Of a stretch of DNA of 64,000 bases, positions 1 through 8,346 are shown one piece after another. How positions within the stretch are numbered: the first letter of the stretch is position 1; every line of letters starts with the position of its first letter. Both the position numbers and the translations under genes were made by a program. The notes below the pieces were generated by a model. That model made no database searches, was not told where the DNA came from, and saw only the letters and a list, made by a program, of their open reading frames with translations. Source of the stretch: Chloroflexota bacterium (GTDB lineage: Bacteria; Chloroflexota; Dehalococcoidia; Lucifugimonadales; Australimonadaceae); contig JAPPHT010000070.1 in the NCBI GenBank assembly GCA_028874795.1, forward strand, positions 70,484-134,483, in the 5' to 3' direction.

Positions 1-49
1 CGGGCTCATAACCCGAAGGTCCCAGGTTCGAGTCCTGGCCCCGCTACCA
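1..49 (+). tRNA. Initiator tRNA-fMet (CAU), 5' end cut by window edge
   Basis: The 3' part of an initiator methionine tRNA: anticodon stem-loop with the GGG/CCC stem typical of initiators around CAT, T-arm and encoded CCA. It is identical over all 49 bases to the second copy 120 bp downstream, so the two are recent duplicates or under gene conversion. The D-arm and acceptor 5' strand lie outside the window. Confidence 0.9.
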
Positions 50-119
50 ACCTTCTCCAGCGCGCAAAGGCATCACCGCCGCTGGCCTCTCTTCCAGAGA
101 GAGCCGCGTCAGGGATCGG

Positions 120-195
120 TGCGGGGTGGAGCAGCGGCTAGCTCGTCGGGCTCATAACCCGAAGGTCCCAGGTTCGAGTCCTGGCCCCGCTACCA
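120..195 (+). tRNA. Initiator tRNA-fMet (CAU), second tandem copy
   Basis: A complete 76-nt cloverleaf. The acceptor strands TGCGGGG and CCCCGCT pair except at position 1-72, where T faces T. An unpaired 1-72 is the hallmark of bacterial initiator tRNA (C1-A72 in E. coli), and the anticodon stem carries the three G-C pairs that direct it to the P site. The body closely matches E. coli tRNA-fMet. CCA is encoded. The 70-bp spacer to copy 1 shows no promoter that I can recognise, so the two are probably cotranscribed. Confidence 0.93.
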
Positions 196-210
196 ACCTT
201 CCTCTTCCAG

Positions 211-230
211 CGCCCCGCAACAGGGCGTTT
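211..230 (+). terminator. Probable terminator after the tRNA-fMet pair
   Basis: CGCCC (211-215) and GGGCG (223-227) form a short stem around a 7-nt loop, followed by TTT. It lies 15 bp after the second tRNA. The stem is only 5 bp, so efficiency is uncertain. Confidence 0.45.
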
Positions 231-246
231 CCTGCTTGAATCGCGC

Positions 247-266
247 ACATGTCAAGGGTGACATGT
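247..266. promoter_or_regulatory. 8-bp perfect inverted repeat upstream of the RDD genes
   Basis: ACATGTCA (247-254) and TGACATGT (259-266) are perfect inverted repeats separated by AGGG, about 57 bp upstream of the first RDD gene. This could be a dimeric regulator site or an RNA hairpin; nothing in the sequence decides between them. Confidence 0.35.
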
Positions 267-322
267 CCGTTCAGCCCTGTGCTACGCTCACGCTGGCCTG
301 TTCGGTCAGGAGGAGCCGGACG

Positions 323-718
323 ATGGAGTACGCTGGCCCCCTGCAACGCCTCGCGGCGTTCATCGTGGATGCCGTCGTTATCTCGGTGGTCATCGGCGTC
401 CTGGATGCAGTCGGCCTCATCGACCTTGGCGATCCCACCACCACGGACCAAGCCCTGGAAGCCGTCATCAGCTTCGGCTACTTCATCCTGCTTACTGCCG
501 CATTCGGCGCCACGCTGGGCAAGATGGCGCTCGGAATGAGGGTGGTCGAAGAGGGCGGCCAGAAGGCGGGGTTCTTCAGGGTGCTCATCAGGGAGACCAT
601 CGGGAAGATCGTCTCAGCCATTGTCTTTCTGCTGGGCTTCATCTGGATCCTGTTCGACGGTAAGCGGCAAGGCTGGCACGACAAGATAGGAGGAACATTC
701 GTGGTGAAGGCGCGATAG
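323..718 (+). CDS. RDD family membrane protein, copy 1
   Basis: A 131-residue integral membrane protein of the RDD family (Pfam RDD). It has three hydrophobic segments (about residues 10-30, 48-68 and 92-112). The family signature is visible as the ATLGKMALGMRVV segment after helix 2 and the closing FDGKRQGWHDKIGGTFVV segment. The start chosen is the ATG with an AGGAGC ribosome-binding site 8 bp upstream; an in-frame ATG 29 codons earlier has no such site. The gene is followed after 61 bp by a paralogue, so the pair looks like a tandem duplication. RDD proteins have no single established function; some members have been linked to ion transport or stress. No partner gene here refines that. Confidence 0.85.
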   Translation: MEYAGPLQRLAAFIVDAVVISVVIGVLDAVGLIDLGDPTTTDQALEAVISFGYFILLTAAFGATLGKMALGMRVVEEGGQKAGFFRVLIRETIGKIVSAIVFLLGFIWILFDGKRQGWHDKIGGTFVVKAR

Positions 719-779
719 GCGCCATCACCACGCGTTCTGGAACCAACGCGATCCGCTACGGAAGAGAGAAGGAGCCGCC

Positions 780-1238
780 ATGGAGTACGCAAGCCGCCTG
801 CAACGTTTCATCGCATTCGTGATCGACTTCATCATCCTGGCCGTTATCCTCGGGATCCTGACTGCGATCGGGATCATCGAATTCGCTCTCACTGAGGAGG
901 GTGAATTCTCCAGGATCGACAACCTCATCCAGGCACTCATCGTGGTGGCCTATTTCGTCATCCTCACCGTCGCCTTCGGCGCTACGCTGGGCAAGATGGC
1001 GCTCGGCATGCGCGTAGTGGACGGGAACGGCAACAAGGCCGGAGCCGGCCCCGTTCTCATCAGAGAGGTCATCGCGCGAGCGGTGGGCGCCCTCCTCACC
1101 GTTGTGGTAGGCGCAAGCATCGGCCAACTCGTGGGGATTGCCGTCGTCGTCATCATCGTCATCATGATCCTGTTCGACGAGAAGCGACAGGGCCTGCACG
1201 ACAAGATTGGCGGCACGTTCGTGGTGAAGGCGAAGTAG
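780..1238 (+). CDS. RDD family membrane protein, copy 2
   Basis: A 152-residue paralogue of the preceding gene, sharing the start MEYA.RLQR, the ATLGKMALGMRVV core and the end segment DEKRQGLHDKIGGTFVVKA. It is about 20 residues longer, mostly in the loop after helix 1 and in a more hydrophobic last helix (VVVIIVIMILF). A GGAG ribosome-binding site lies 6 bp before the ATG. The two copies are probably one transcript, closed by the long hairpin at 1294-1336. The function is unknown beyond membership of the RDD family. Confidence 0.85.
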   Translation: MEYASRLQRFIAFVIDFIILAVILGILTAIGIIEFALTEEGEFSRIDNLIQALIVVAYFVILTVAFGATLGKMALGMRVVDGNGNKAGAGPVLIREVIARAVGALLTVVVGASIGQLVGIAVVVIIVIMILFDEKRQGLHDKIGGTFVVKAK

Positions 1239-1293
1239 CGTCGAAGACGGGCGTCGCCGGCACACCCGCGCTGGCATCGGCACGAGAATGCGT

Positions 1294-1336
1294 ACGCAGG
1301 ACGGCAGCACGCCTGAGGTGTGCTGCCGTCCTGCGT
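1294..1336 (+). terminator. 17-bp perfect hairpin after the RDD pair
   Basis: The arms 1294-1310 and 1320-1336 are perfectly complementary (17 bp) around a 9-nt loop. The hairpin lies 55 bp after the second RDD stop and 78 bp before the nitroreductase start. There is no clean U-run after it, so it could be a terminator or an mRNA-stabilising structure. Confidence 0.6.
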
Positions 1337-1413
1337 CATGTCGTTCGGGCCTCTTGCGTGCCCCTGCTACAGGGTAGAATCCGGACAACCGCAACTCTCA
1401 GGGGAGGCGCAAC

Positions 1414-2010
1414 ATGCCTGACTTCTTCGACGTCGTCCGCAGCCAGCGAGGCACCGCCTACTACAAGCCCGACCCGGTACCGGACGGCGTCCTGCACCAG
1501 ATACTGCAGGCGGCGACGCGTGCGCCCAGCGGCAGCAACCGCCAGCCGTGGCGGTTCATCGTGGTCCGCGACCGCGAGGTCAAGCGCCGGCTCGGCGAGC
1601 TGTACCGGGAGGGCCAGCACCGCGCGTCGGGCGGAGCCCCTGGCAGGGACGCCGGAGAGGTGCCTGTCCACTTCAGCGTCGGCATGGAGGACGTGCCGGT
1701 CCTCGTGATGGTGTGCGTGGAGCTGTGGGAGATGCGCGGGGCCGAATGGTACCGCGGGGCATCCATCTACCCGGCGGTCCAGAACCTCATGCTGGCAGCG
1801 GCGGCGCACGGCATCGGCACGCGCCTCACGACGATCTGGCAGCACTGCTACGAGGACGTGGCTGAACTGCTCGGCGTGCCGGACGACTGGGGAGCGATGG
1901 CGCTGGTCCCGATCGGCTACCCGCAGCCGCCCGACCACCTGGGAGGCAGCCGGCGCAAGCCGGTTTCCGAGGTGACGTTCTACGACAGGTGGGGCAACAC
2001 GGGGGCGTAG
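1414..2010 (+). CDS. Nitroreductase family oxidoreductase
   Basis: A 198-residue FMN-dependent nitroreductase-like protein. The N-terminal pattern (FFDVVRSQRGT, then RAPSGSNRQPWRFIVV near residues 38-53) is the FMN phosphate-binding region of the family. The C-terminal part has the usual GTRLTTIW helix and the ALVPIGYP strand. Members reduce nitro, quinone or enone groups with NAD(P)H through a homodimeric flavoprotein; the substrate cannot be assigned. A GGGGAGG ribosome-binding site lies 9 bp before the ATG. The gene stands alone and converges on ispG with a 9-bp gap. Confidence 0.88.
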   Translation: MPDFFDVVRSQRGTAYYKPDPVPDGVLHQILQAATRAPSGSNRQPWRFIVVRDREVKRRLGELYREGQHRASGGAPGRDAGEVPVHFSVGMEDVPVLVMVCVELWEMRGAEWYRGASIYPAVQNLMLAAAAHGIGTRLTTIWQHCYEDVAELLGVPDDWGAMALVPIGYPQPPDHLGGSRRKPVSEVTFYDRWGNTGA

Positions 2011-2019
2011 CGGAGGGAC

Positions 2020-3162
2020 CTACTCCCCTACGGCAGCGGCAACAGTCTCGACCTCTTCGAGCAGCGCGTCGAGCATGTCCGCTTCCTCGACGATGCGCGC
2101 CTTCTGCCCCTTGCGGAAGATGATGGCGCGCCCGTTACCCGCCGCGATGCCGACGTCCGCGTCCTTCGCCTCACCGGGGCCGTTCACCTCGCAACCCATC
2201 ACCGCGACCTTCACCGAGGTGTCCATGCCCTTGAGCATCTGGTCCACGGTGTTGGCGAGCTTGCGGATGTCCACGTCGGCGCGCCCGCAGGAAGGACAGG
2301 CAACCATCTGGACGCCCTTCTTGCGGAGGTCCAGGGCCTTGAGTATCTCGTAGCCGACCTCCACCTCCTCGCGGGAGTCGTCGCTCAGCGAAACGCGGAT
2401 CGTGTCGCCGATCCCGTCGTAGAGCAGCGTGCCGAGGCCGATGGCGCTGCGTATGGAGCCGGAGCGAGCGGTGCCGGCCTCGGTGATCCCGAGGTGGAAG
2501 GGGTACGGCACCATCTTCGCGAGCTTGCGGTACGCCTCGACGGTGGTGTCGATGTCGTAAGCCTTGAGCGAGATCTTGATGAGATCGAAGTCGAGGTCCT
2601 CGAGGAGCTGGATCTCCCAGAGCCCGGTCGCGACCATGTGGTCGACGACGGAGGCTTCCTCTCCGTCACCCGACGCCGACGAGCCCTTGACGAGACGGTT
2701 GACGCCGTCGACGTGGCGGTGCTGGCCGCGCGTCACGCCGATTGCGCCGACCGGGGGCAGGCTGCCGAAATTGACGCCGATGCGGATGGGTATCTGCCGG
2801 GCTTTCGCCTCGCGCACGACCGTGCGCACCTTCTCCGCATCGCGGATATTGCCGGGGTTGAGCCGCAGGCAGTCCACGCCCTGGTTGAGGGCTTCCAGCG
2901 CGAGCTGGTAGTGGAAGTGGATGTCCGCGACGATGGGGATGGACACCTGGCGCTTGATGGCGCCCAGGGCCTGCGCGGCCTCCATGTCCGGAACGGCGCA
3001 GCGGATAATCTCGCAGCCGACCTCCTCGAGGCCGTGTATCTGTGCGACTGTGGCCTCGACGTCACGGGTGTCGGTCTTGGTCATGGACTGAACGCTGACG
3101 GGAGCGTCCCCGCCGACCTTCACGTCTCCCACCCACACAGGCTTGGTTACGCGGCGTGCCAT
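2020..3162 (-). CDS. ispG: 4-hydroxy-3-methylbut-2-en-1-yl diphosphate synthase (IspG)
   Basis: A 380-residue enzyme of the MEP isoprenoid pathway. It converts methylerythritol cyclodiphosphate to HMBPP using a [4Fe-4S] cluster. The N-terminal TIM barrel begins with the characteristic VKVGGDAPVSVQSMT. The cluster ligands are C289 and C292 (CPSCGR), C324 (MGCEVNGPGE) and E331. The length matches the short two-domain bacterial form. The start MARRVTK is preferred over an ATG 19 codons earlier because a G-run (GGGGGG) sits just upstream and the extra residues do not resemble the family. It lies downstream of dxr and rseP but is separated from rseP by 346 bp holding a phased repeat array, so it may have its own control. 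Confidence 0.95.
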   Translation of the reverse strand: MARRVTKPVWVGDVKVGGDAPVSVQSMTKTDTRDVEATVAQIHGLEEVGCEIIRCAVPDMEAAQALGAIKRQVSIPIVADIHFHYQLALEALNQGVDCLRLNPGNIRDAEKVRTVVREAKARQIPIRIGVNFGSLPPVGAIGVTRGQHRHVDGVNRLVKGSSASGDGEEASVVDHMVATGLWEIQLLEDLDFDLIKISLKAYDIDTTVEAYRKLAKMVPYPFHLGITEAGTARSGSIRSAIGLGTLLYDGIGDTIRVSLSDDSREEVEVGYEILKALDLRKKGVQMVACPSCGRADVDIRKLANTVDQMLKGMDTSVKVAVMGCEVNGPGEAKDADVGIAAGNGRAIIFRKGQKARIVEEADMLDALLEEVETVAAAVGE

Positions 3163-3508
3163 TTCCGGCCCCCCTTGGGTTGCTGCCAACCATGATACAC
3201 CCGGCCGAAGATGTGACACCCGCCACTTACTCGAACGCCTGCCCGTACGCTACGCTGGTGCTTGGCGGGGTCTGGGCCGCGAAGTCCTTCCGCCCGAAAG
3301 CGACACAATTCGACACCTTTGCGGAGAACGATCGGCATCTCACTCCTGGCAGCCTTCAGTTCAGGAGTGAAGGGCCTGTCGGAAACTGTCGGATAACTGT
3401 CGGAATTATGTCGGACTGCGTCGGATGCCTGTTGAGTTGCTGTCGCCTCATGTCGGGCGCGTTGCAGGCAGCCTTACTCCCTCTCCTGAAGAGAAGGAGT
3501 GCGGGCGC
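3163..3508. other. Spacer between rseP and ispG with two clusters of TGTCG/CGACA heptamers
   Basis: This 346-bp noncoding stretch contains two CGACAC heptamers at 3301 and 3311 and a longer array of TGTCGG heptamers in the opposite orientation at 3377-3457 (separate entry). I see no plausible coding frame. It is upstream of ispG and downstream of rseP on the transcribed strand. Confidence 0.7.
3377..3457. promoter_or_regulatory. Helically phased array of eight TGTCGG-type heptamers
   Basis: TGTCGGA-like heptamers start at 3377, 3387, 3398, 3409, 3419, 3430, 3441 and 3451: four exact, one CGTCGGA, one TGTTGAG, one TGTCGCC and one TGTCGGG. The steps are 10, 11, 11, 10, 11, 11 and 10 bp, one DNA turn each, so all sites face the same side of the helix. 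Direct heptamer repeats with a period of about 11 bp, often preceded by C (CTGTCGG), are the layout of PhoB/OmpR-type response regulator sites such as the Pho box. The array is probably an operator acting on ispG; the regulator is not identified. Confidence 0.55.
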
Positions 3509-4789
3509 TCACGCGAACAGGCGCTGGATGTCGTTCACGGAGATCATGACGATCGCGGCGATGAGCATCACGAACCCCGCGGCATGGACGAAGCGCTCCT
3601 TCTCCGGGGCAAGGCGCCGTCCCCCGCGAGCGATCTCCACCAGCACGAACGCGATGCGCCCCCCGTCCAGCGCGGGGAAGGGGATGAGATTGATGATGGC
3701 GAGGTTGATGGAGAGCAGCGCCGTCCACAGGACCAGCGGGCTGATGCCGGCCTCGGCCACGTCGCCGGTTATCTGCGCGATGCCGATGGGTCCGGCGACC
3801 TGAACCGACGATGCGCCCGCTATCCACCGCGAGATCTCGTTGCGGAAGAGCAGGAGGACCTCGCCGATCTGGACGAAACTCGCGCGGAACGCGGTCAGCG
3901 GCCCCATGGAGCGCGTCTCTTCCGGATAGACGTTGACGGCCAGTCCGTCGAGTGCATCCTCGTCCGGGGGCAACTCCAACGTCACTATGCGGCCCTGCCG
4001 CAGCACCTCCACCTGCAACGGCTCTCCGGGTGAAGCTTCCAGGGCAGCGGTAAGGGCGGTCTGCGGGCTGTCTTCGTTCAGCACACGCCTGCCTCCGACC
4101 GACAGGAGCAGGTCGCCGGGAAACAGGCCGCTCCGCGCAGCCGTCGAACCGGAAGCCACGGACGCTACGGCGAGCCGGGCGTCGGTGAGCAGGATGCCGA
4201 CCGCGCCCTGCCCTTCAGGCGGGTCGACTCGCGCCTCCGGTATGCGCAGCCCGACGAGCCGTCCGCGCCGCTCGACCGTCCATGCGGTGTCGGCGCCCAG
4301 TCTGCGGTTGATGGCGATGAACAGGTCCGACGAGTTGTCGATGCTCCTGCCGTCCGCCTCCCGGACGAGATCGCCGGGCATGACTCCCGCCTGCTCCGCG
4401 GGCGACCCGGGCGCGACGCTCAGCACGGCCACGTCGGTCACGGGCACGGGCTGTGGGGTCATGAAGACGACCGTGAGCAGGATTACGGGAAGCACGGCGT
4501 TCATCGCTGAGCCTGCGCCGAGGATGACCAGCCGTTGCCACGCACTCTTGCCGGCGAAACTCGCTGGCGCTGTGGGGTCCTCCTCGCCGAGCATCCGCAC
4601 GAAGCCTCCGATCGGCAGCAGGTTGAGCGAGTAGGTGGTCCCGCCGCGCGTGAAACCGAATACGCGGGGGGGCATCCCGATACCGAACTCCAGGACGTGC
4701 ACCCTGGCCAGCTTCGCAGCGGCGAAGTGCCCCAGCTCGTGCACGATGACGAGCAGACCGAGAACGGCGAGGAAGAGGAGGATGGTCAT
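3509..4789 (-). CDS. rseP: Site-2 protease RseP (M50 zinc metalloprotease)
   Basis: A 426-residue intramembrane metalloprotease that cleaves transmembrane substrates such as anti-sigma factors and signal-peptide remnants. Helix 1 carries the zinc motif HELGH (residues 18-22). Two PDZ domains follow (about 110-200 and 205-285, seen as PGSPAEQAGVMPGDLV and GSTAARSGLFPGDLL). The third zinc ligand motif NLIPFPALDGGRI lies near residue 370, followed by a last helix. The gene starts 18 bp after the dxr stop, and the dxr-rseP order is common in bacteria. No clear ribosome-binding site precedes the ATG, so translation is probably coupled to dxr. Confidence 0.95.
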   Translation of the reverse strand: MTILLFLAVLGLLVIVHELGHFAAAKLARVHVLEFGIGMPPRVFGFTRGGTTYSLNLLPIGGFVRMLGEEDPTAPASFAGKSAWQRLVILGAGSAMNAVLPVILLTVVFMTPQPVPVTDVAVLSVAPGSPAEQAGVMPGDLVREADGRSIDNSSDLFIAINRRLGADTAWTVERRGRLVGLRIPEARVDPPEGQGAVGILLTDARLAVASVASGSTAARSGLFPGDLLLSVGGRRVLNEDSPQTALTAALEASPGEPLQVEVLRQGRIVTLELPPDEDALDGLAVNVYPEETRSMGPLTAFRASFVQIGEVLLLFRNEISRWIAGASSVQVAGPIGIAQITGDVAEAGISPLVLWTALLSINLAIINLIPFPALDGGRIAFVLVEIARGGRRLAPEKERFVHAAGFVMLIAAIVMISVNDIQRLFA

Positions 4790-4807
4790 GCCGCGGGCTC
4801 AGTTGCG

Positions 4808-5926
4808 CTAGCCGAAGCCAGCGGTAGCCGCAGCCTCTCGGCGCGCCCATCGGTCGGCCTCGAGCACCGCCTCGGGCGTCGAGGCGTCGAACGGCTCGTG
4901 CCGGTCAAGCACGCTCTCCACGACGCGGTGTATGTCGCCGAAGCCGATGCGTCCGTCCAGGAAGTAGTGGACGGCTTCCTCGTCGGCGGCGCTGAGCACG
5001 GCCGGGTAGGTCTGTTCCCGGCGTCCCGCTTGCACCGCGGTCGCGAAGCAGGGATAGCGCGCGGGGTCCAGCGGCTCGAAAGTGAGCGACGGCCACGCGA
5101 GCGGGTCGTAGCGCGGGAGTTTGCCGTTGTCGAGACGCGCAGGCCAGGCGAGAGCCGCCTGGATGGGCAGCCGCATGTCCGGCGGCCCCATCTGCGCCTT
5201 CACCGAACCGTCGGCGCATTCGATCATCGAGTGGATGACGCTCTGGGGGTGTACGACGACCTCTATGCGGTCGAACGGGATGTCGAAGAGCCAGCGGCTC
5301 TCGATGACCTCGAAGCCCTTGTTCATCAGCGTGGAGGAGTCGATGGTGATCTTGCGCCCCATGACCCAGGTGGGATGCACGAGCGCCTCGGCAGGGGTGA
5401 CGCCGGCTATCTCCTCCAGCCGGCGCGTCCGGAAAGGGCCGCCGGACGCGGTGATGATGAGCCTGCGCACCGGCTCGTCCTCGCCGCGCATGCACTGCCA
5501 GATGGCGGAGGGCTCGCTGTCGACGGGCAGCAGCGGCGCGCCATGCTCGGCGGCAACACGCGTCACCAGCTCCCCGGCCATGACGACGACCTCTTTGTTG
5601 GAGAGCGCAACCGCCTTGCCCGCCCGGAGCGCGTTCAGCGTCGGCACGAGTCCCGCGCGACCCGTCGTCGCGACCATCACGAGGTCGACGTCCGGTTCCG
5701 TGACCATCTCCTCCGGCGGGACGAGCGCAGCGCCGTCGACGCTGTCGCGCCCTTCCTCAGACCAGACCATGCGTGGCTGGAACTCGGCGACCTGTTCGGC
5801 GAGCAGGTCGAGGTTGCGCCCCGCCGACAGCCCCGCGACGCGGAAGTCATCCGGCAGCGCGCGCACCACGTCCAGCGTCTGTGTGCCGATGGAGCCGGTT
5901 GAGCCGAGTACGACGATGTTCTTCAT
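4808..5926 (-). CDS. dxr: 1-deoxy-D-xylulose-5-phosphate reductoisomerase (Dxr)
   Basis: A 372-residue NADPH enzyme that converts DXP to methylerythritol phosphate, the first committed MEP step and the fosmidomycin target. The nucleotide-binding motif GSTGSIGTQTLDVV is at the N terminus. Metal and substrate motifs follow: DSEPSAIWQC, ASGGPFR, then HPTWVMGRKITIDSSTLMNK and the flexible-loop region ending in MGPPDMRLPIQ. The length is slightly below the usual 380-400 residues. It lies between the cytochrome c gene and rseP, and with ispG it places two MEP enzymes in this block. Confidence 0.95.
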   Translation of the reverse strand: MKNIVVLGSTGSIGTQTLDVVRALPDDFRVAGLSAGRNLDLLAEQVAEFQPRMVWSEEGRDSVDGAALVPPEEMVTEPDVDLVMVATTGRAGLVPTLNALRAGKAVALSNKEVVVMAGELVTRVAAEHGAPLLPVDSEPSAIWQCMRGEDEPVRRLIITASGGPFRTRRLEEIAGVTPAEALVHPTWVMGRKITIDSSTLMNKGFEVIESRWLFDIPFDRIEVVVHPQSVIHSMIECADGSVKAQMGPPDMRLPIQAALAWPARLDNGKLPRYDPLAWPSLTFEPLDPARYPCFATAVQAGRREQTYPAVLSAADEEAVHYFLDGRIGFGDIHRVVESVLDRHEPFDASTPEAVLEADRWARREAAATAGFG

Positions 5927-5946
5927 GACGTGGCTGTCATTCGCCT

Positions 5947-6300
5947 TCAGTAGATGCCGCCTTCACGCTGTCGTTCGCGTACGTAGGCGATGACCTGCTC
6001 CAACTCCTCGTCGGAGACCCCCACTATAGGCGGCATGTCCCCGAAGAACCAGTGATGAGAGGGAACTCCATCGCGCACCGCGCGGCGGATCGAGTCGTCG
6101 TTGTGGTGTCCCGGCACGTAGAGCCCGTGGACAAGCGGAGGGCCGGTCCCAGTGCCCAGCGCGCCAGCGCCGTGGCAGGTCGCGCAGTTGGCGTCGAACA
6201 CCTGCTTGCCCTTCTCGATGTCACTGCTTCCCCCACATGAGAGCGTTCCTGCCAGGAAGAGGAGTGCCAGTACGCCCAGGGCCGCACGTCGTCCGTTCAT
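5947..6300 (-). CDS. Membrane-anchored cytochrome c, class I
   Basis: A 117-residue single-heme cytochrome c. The N terminus is a signal sequence ending in GTLSC, a plausible though imperfect lipobox, followed by Gly/Ser. The heme motif CATCH lies near residue 37, and the sixth ligand is probably the Met of DMPPI near residue 88. The end (ISDEELEQVIAYVR-like) is the usual final helix. The start chosen has GGTGAG 8 bp upstream and lies just after the cdsA stop; an upstream ATG would overlap cdsA by 20 bp. A cytochrome gene inside the cdsA-dxr-rseP block is unusual. It may pass electrons to an oxidase, in keeping with the heme A genes at 21-23 kb. Confidence 0.88.
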   Translation of the reverse strand: MNGRRAALGVLALLFLAGTLSCGGSSDIEKGKQVFDANCATCHGAGALGTGTGPPLVHGLYVPGHHNDDSIRRAVRDGVPSHHWFFGDMPPIVGVSDEELEQVIAYVRERQREGGIY

Positions 6301-6307
6301 ATGCTTC

Positions 6308-6990
6308 TCACCATGCCCTCGATGCATAGTAGGCGAGCGGAAACACCGGGAGAAGGCTGTCCAAACGGTCGAGCAGGCCCCCGTGGCCGGGGATGAGACG
6401 CCCGGAGTCTTTCGCGTCCGCCATGCGCTTGATCTTCGATTCCAGGAGGTCGCCTGCCTGCGCCACGATGCCGATGCCCACCCCTAGCGCAGCCGCGAGC
6501 GCGAGATGGCTTTCGATGCCGTCCAGGAGCACCACGAGCGCGGCGGACGCCGCAGCCGCGCCGGCCAGCCCGCCGATCGCGCCCTCCCATGTCTTGCCCG
6601 GTGAAACGGACGGGGCAAGCCTTCGCCGGCCCACCGCCCTGCCGACAGCGTAGGCGCTCGTGTCGGTCGCGAACGTCACGAGGAAGGCCAGCACCGTCCA
6701 CTGCAGACCGGCTTCGTCCAGCCGCATGAGCACCAGCGCCGCGAACGGGATGACGACGTAGGCGACGCCGGCCAGAGCGCGAGCGCCGTCCAGCAGCACG
6801 GGACCTCCTCCGCGCATGGAACGGGCGCGGCGCAGCAGGTCCAGCAGTTCCCGGAGTGCGATGAGCGCCGCGACGACAGCAACGGCTGCGAAGGTGGGTC
6901 CTCCGGCCCAGAGGACAAGGAAGAGGAGCGGAAGGCCGACCGCCGCGCTTACGACGCGGAGGAACAGCTCGCTCCGCGGGAGGACGCTCA

Positions 6991-6994
<4 letters not shown>
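6308..6994 (-). CDS. cdsA: Phosphatidate cytidylyltransferase (CdsA)
   Basis: A 228-residue polytopic membrane enzyme that makes CDP-diacylglycerol from phosphatidate and CTP. The family signature is complete: SPGKTWEGAIGG near residues 130-141 and the C-terminal PGHGGLLDRLDSLL segment with its metal-binding aspartates. It is shorter than typical CdsA (about 265-285 residues), with fewer N-terminal helices, as in some Chloroflexota and Actinobacteria. Its ATG overlaps the uppS stop by 4 bp, so the two are translationally coupled. Confidence 0.92.
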
Positions 6995-7731
<737 letters not shown>

Positions 7732-7738
7732 GAGCGGC

Positions 7739-8314
7739 CTAGACCTCCATCAACTCGGCTTCTTTCTTGTCATTCACCTGGTCCGCCCTGACGATGTGCT
7801 CGTCCGTGATCTTCTGGAGCTGGTCCTGCTCGCGGCGGAGTTCGTCCTGGGAGATCTCCTTGTTCTTCTCCAGGCCGCGCAGATGGTCGAGCGCGTCACG
7901 GCGGACGTTCCGGATGGCGACGTGGGCGTCCTCGCGGAGCCGGTGCAGGCGCCTCACCATCTCCTGCCGTCGCTCCTGGGTCATCATGGGGATGGGCAGG
8001 CGTATCACGGTGCCGTCGTTGCTGGGCGTCAGGCCCAGGTCAGCGCGCATCAGCTCTTTCTCGATGGTACCCAGCGTCGACCTGTCGAACGGCTGCACGA
8101 CGAGGAGGCGCGCGTCCGGCGCGTTGACGGTGGCAACCTGGTTGAGCGGCATGGCTGTTCCGTAGAGTTCCACCCGGACGGAGTCCAGCATCGCGACGTT
8201 GGCGCGTCCCGTGCGGATGGTGTCGGCCTCATGGCGGAGCACTTCAACGGACTTGTCCATCCGCTCCGCCGCGTCCATCAGGATGAGTTCAACCTCTTCG
8301 TTCGTGTCTGCCAT
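7739..8314 (-). CDS. frr: Ribosome recycling factor
   Basis: A 191-residue RRF that splits post-termination ribosomes with EF-G. The sequence is recognisable along its whole length: an N-terminal helix with AERMDKSVEVLRHEADTIRTGRA, the small domain with VRVELYGTAMPLNQVATV, and a C-terminal three-helix bundle with RRLHRLREDAHVAIRNVRRDA. A GAGG site precedes the ATG. It lies between pyrH (32-bp gap) and uppS (7-bp gap), the standard order. Confidence 0.96.
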   Translation of the reverse strand: MADTNEEVELILMDAAERMDKSVEVLRHEADTIRTGRANVAMLDSVRVELYGTAMPLNQVATVNAPDARLLVVQPFDRSTLGTIEKELMRADLGLTPSNDGTVIRLPIPMMTQERRQEMVRRLHRLREDAHVAIRNVRRDALDHLRGLEKNKEISQDELRREQDQLQKITDEHIVRADQVNDKKEAELMEV

Positions 8315-8346
8315 GGTAGGAGCCTCTTCCGCTTGCCCTGCCGGGA

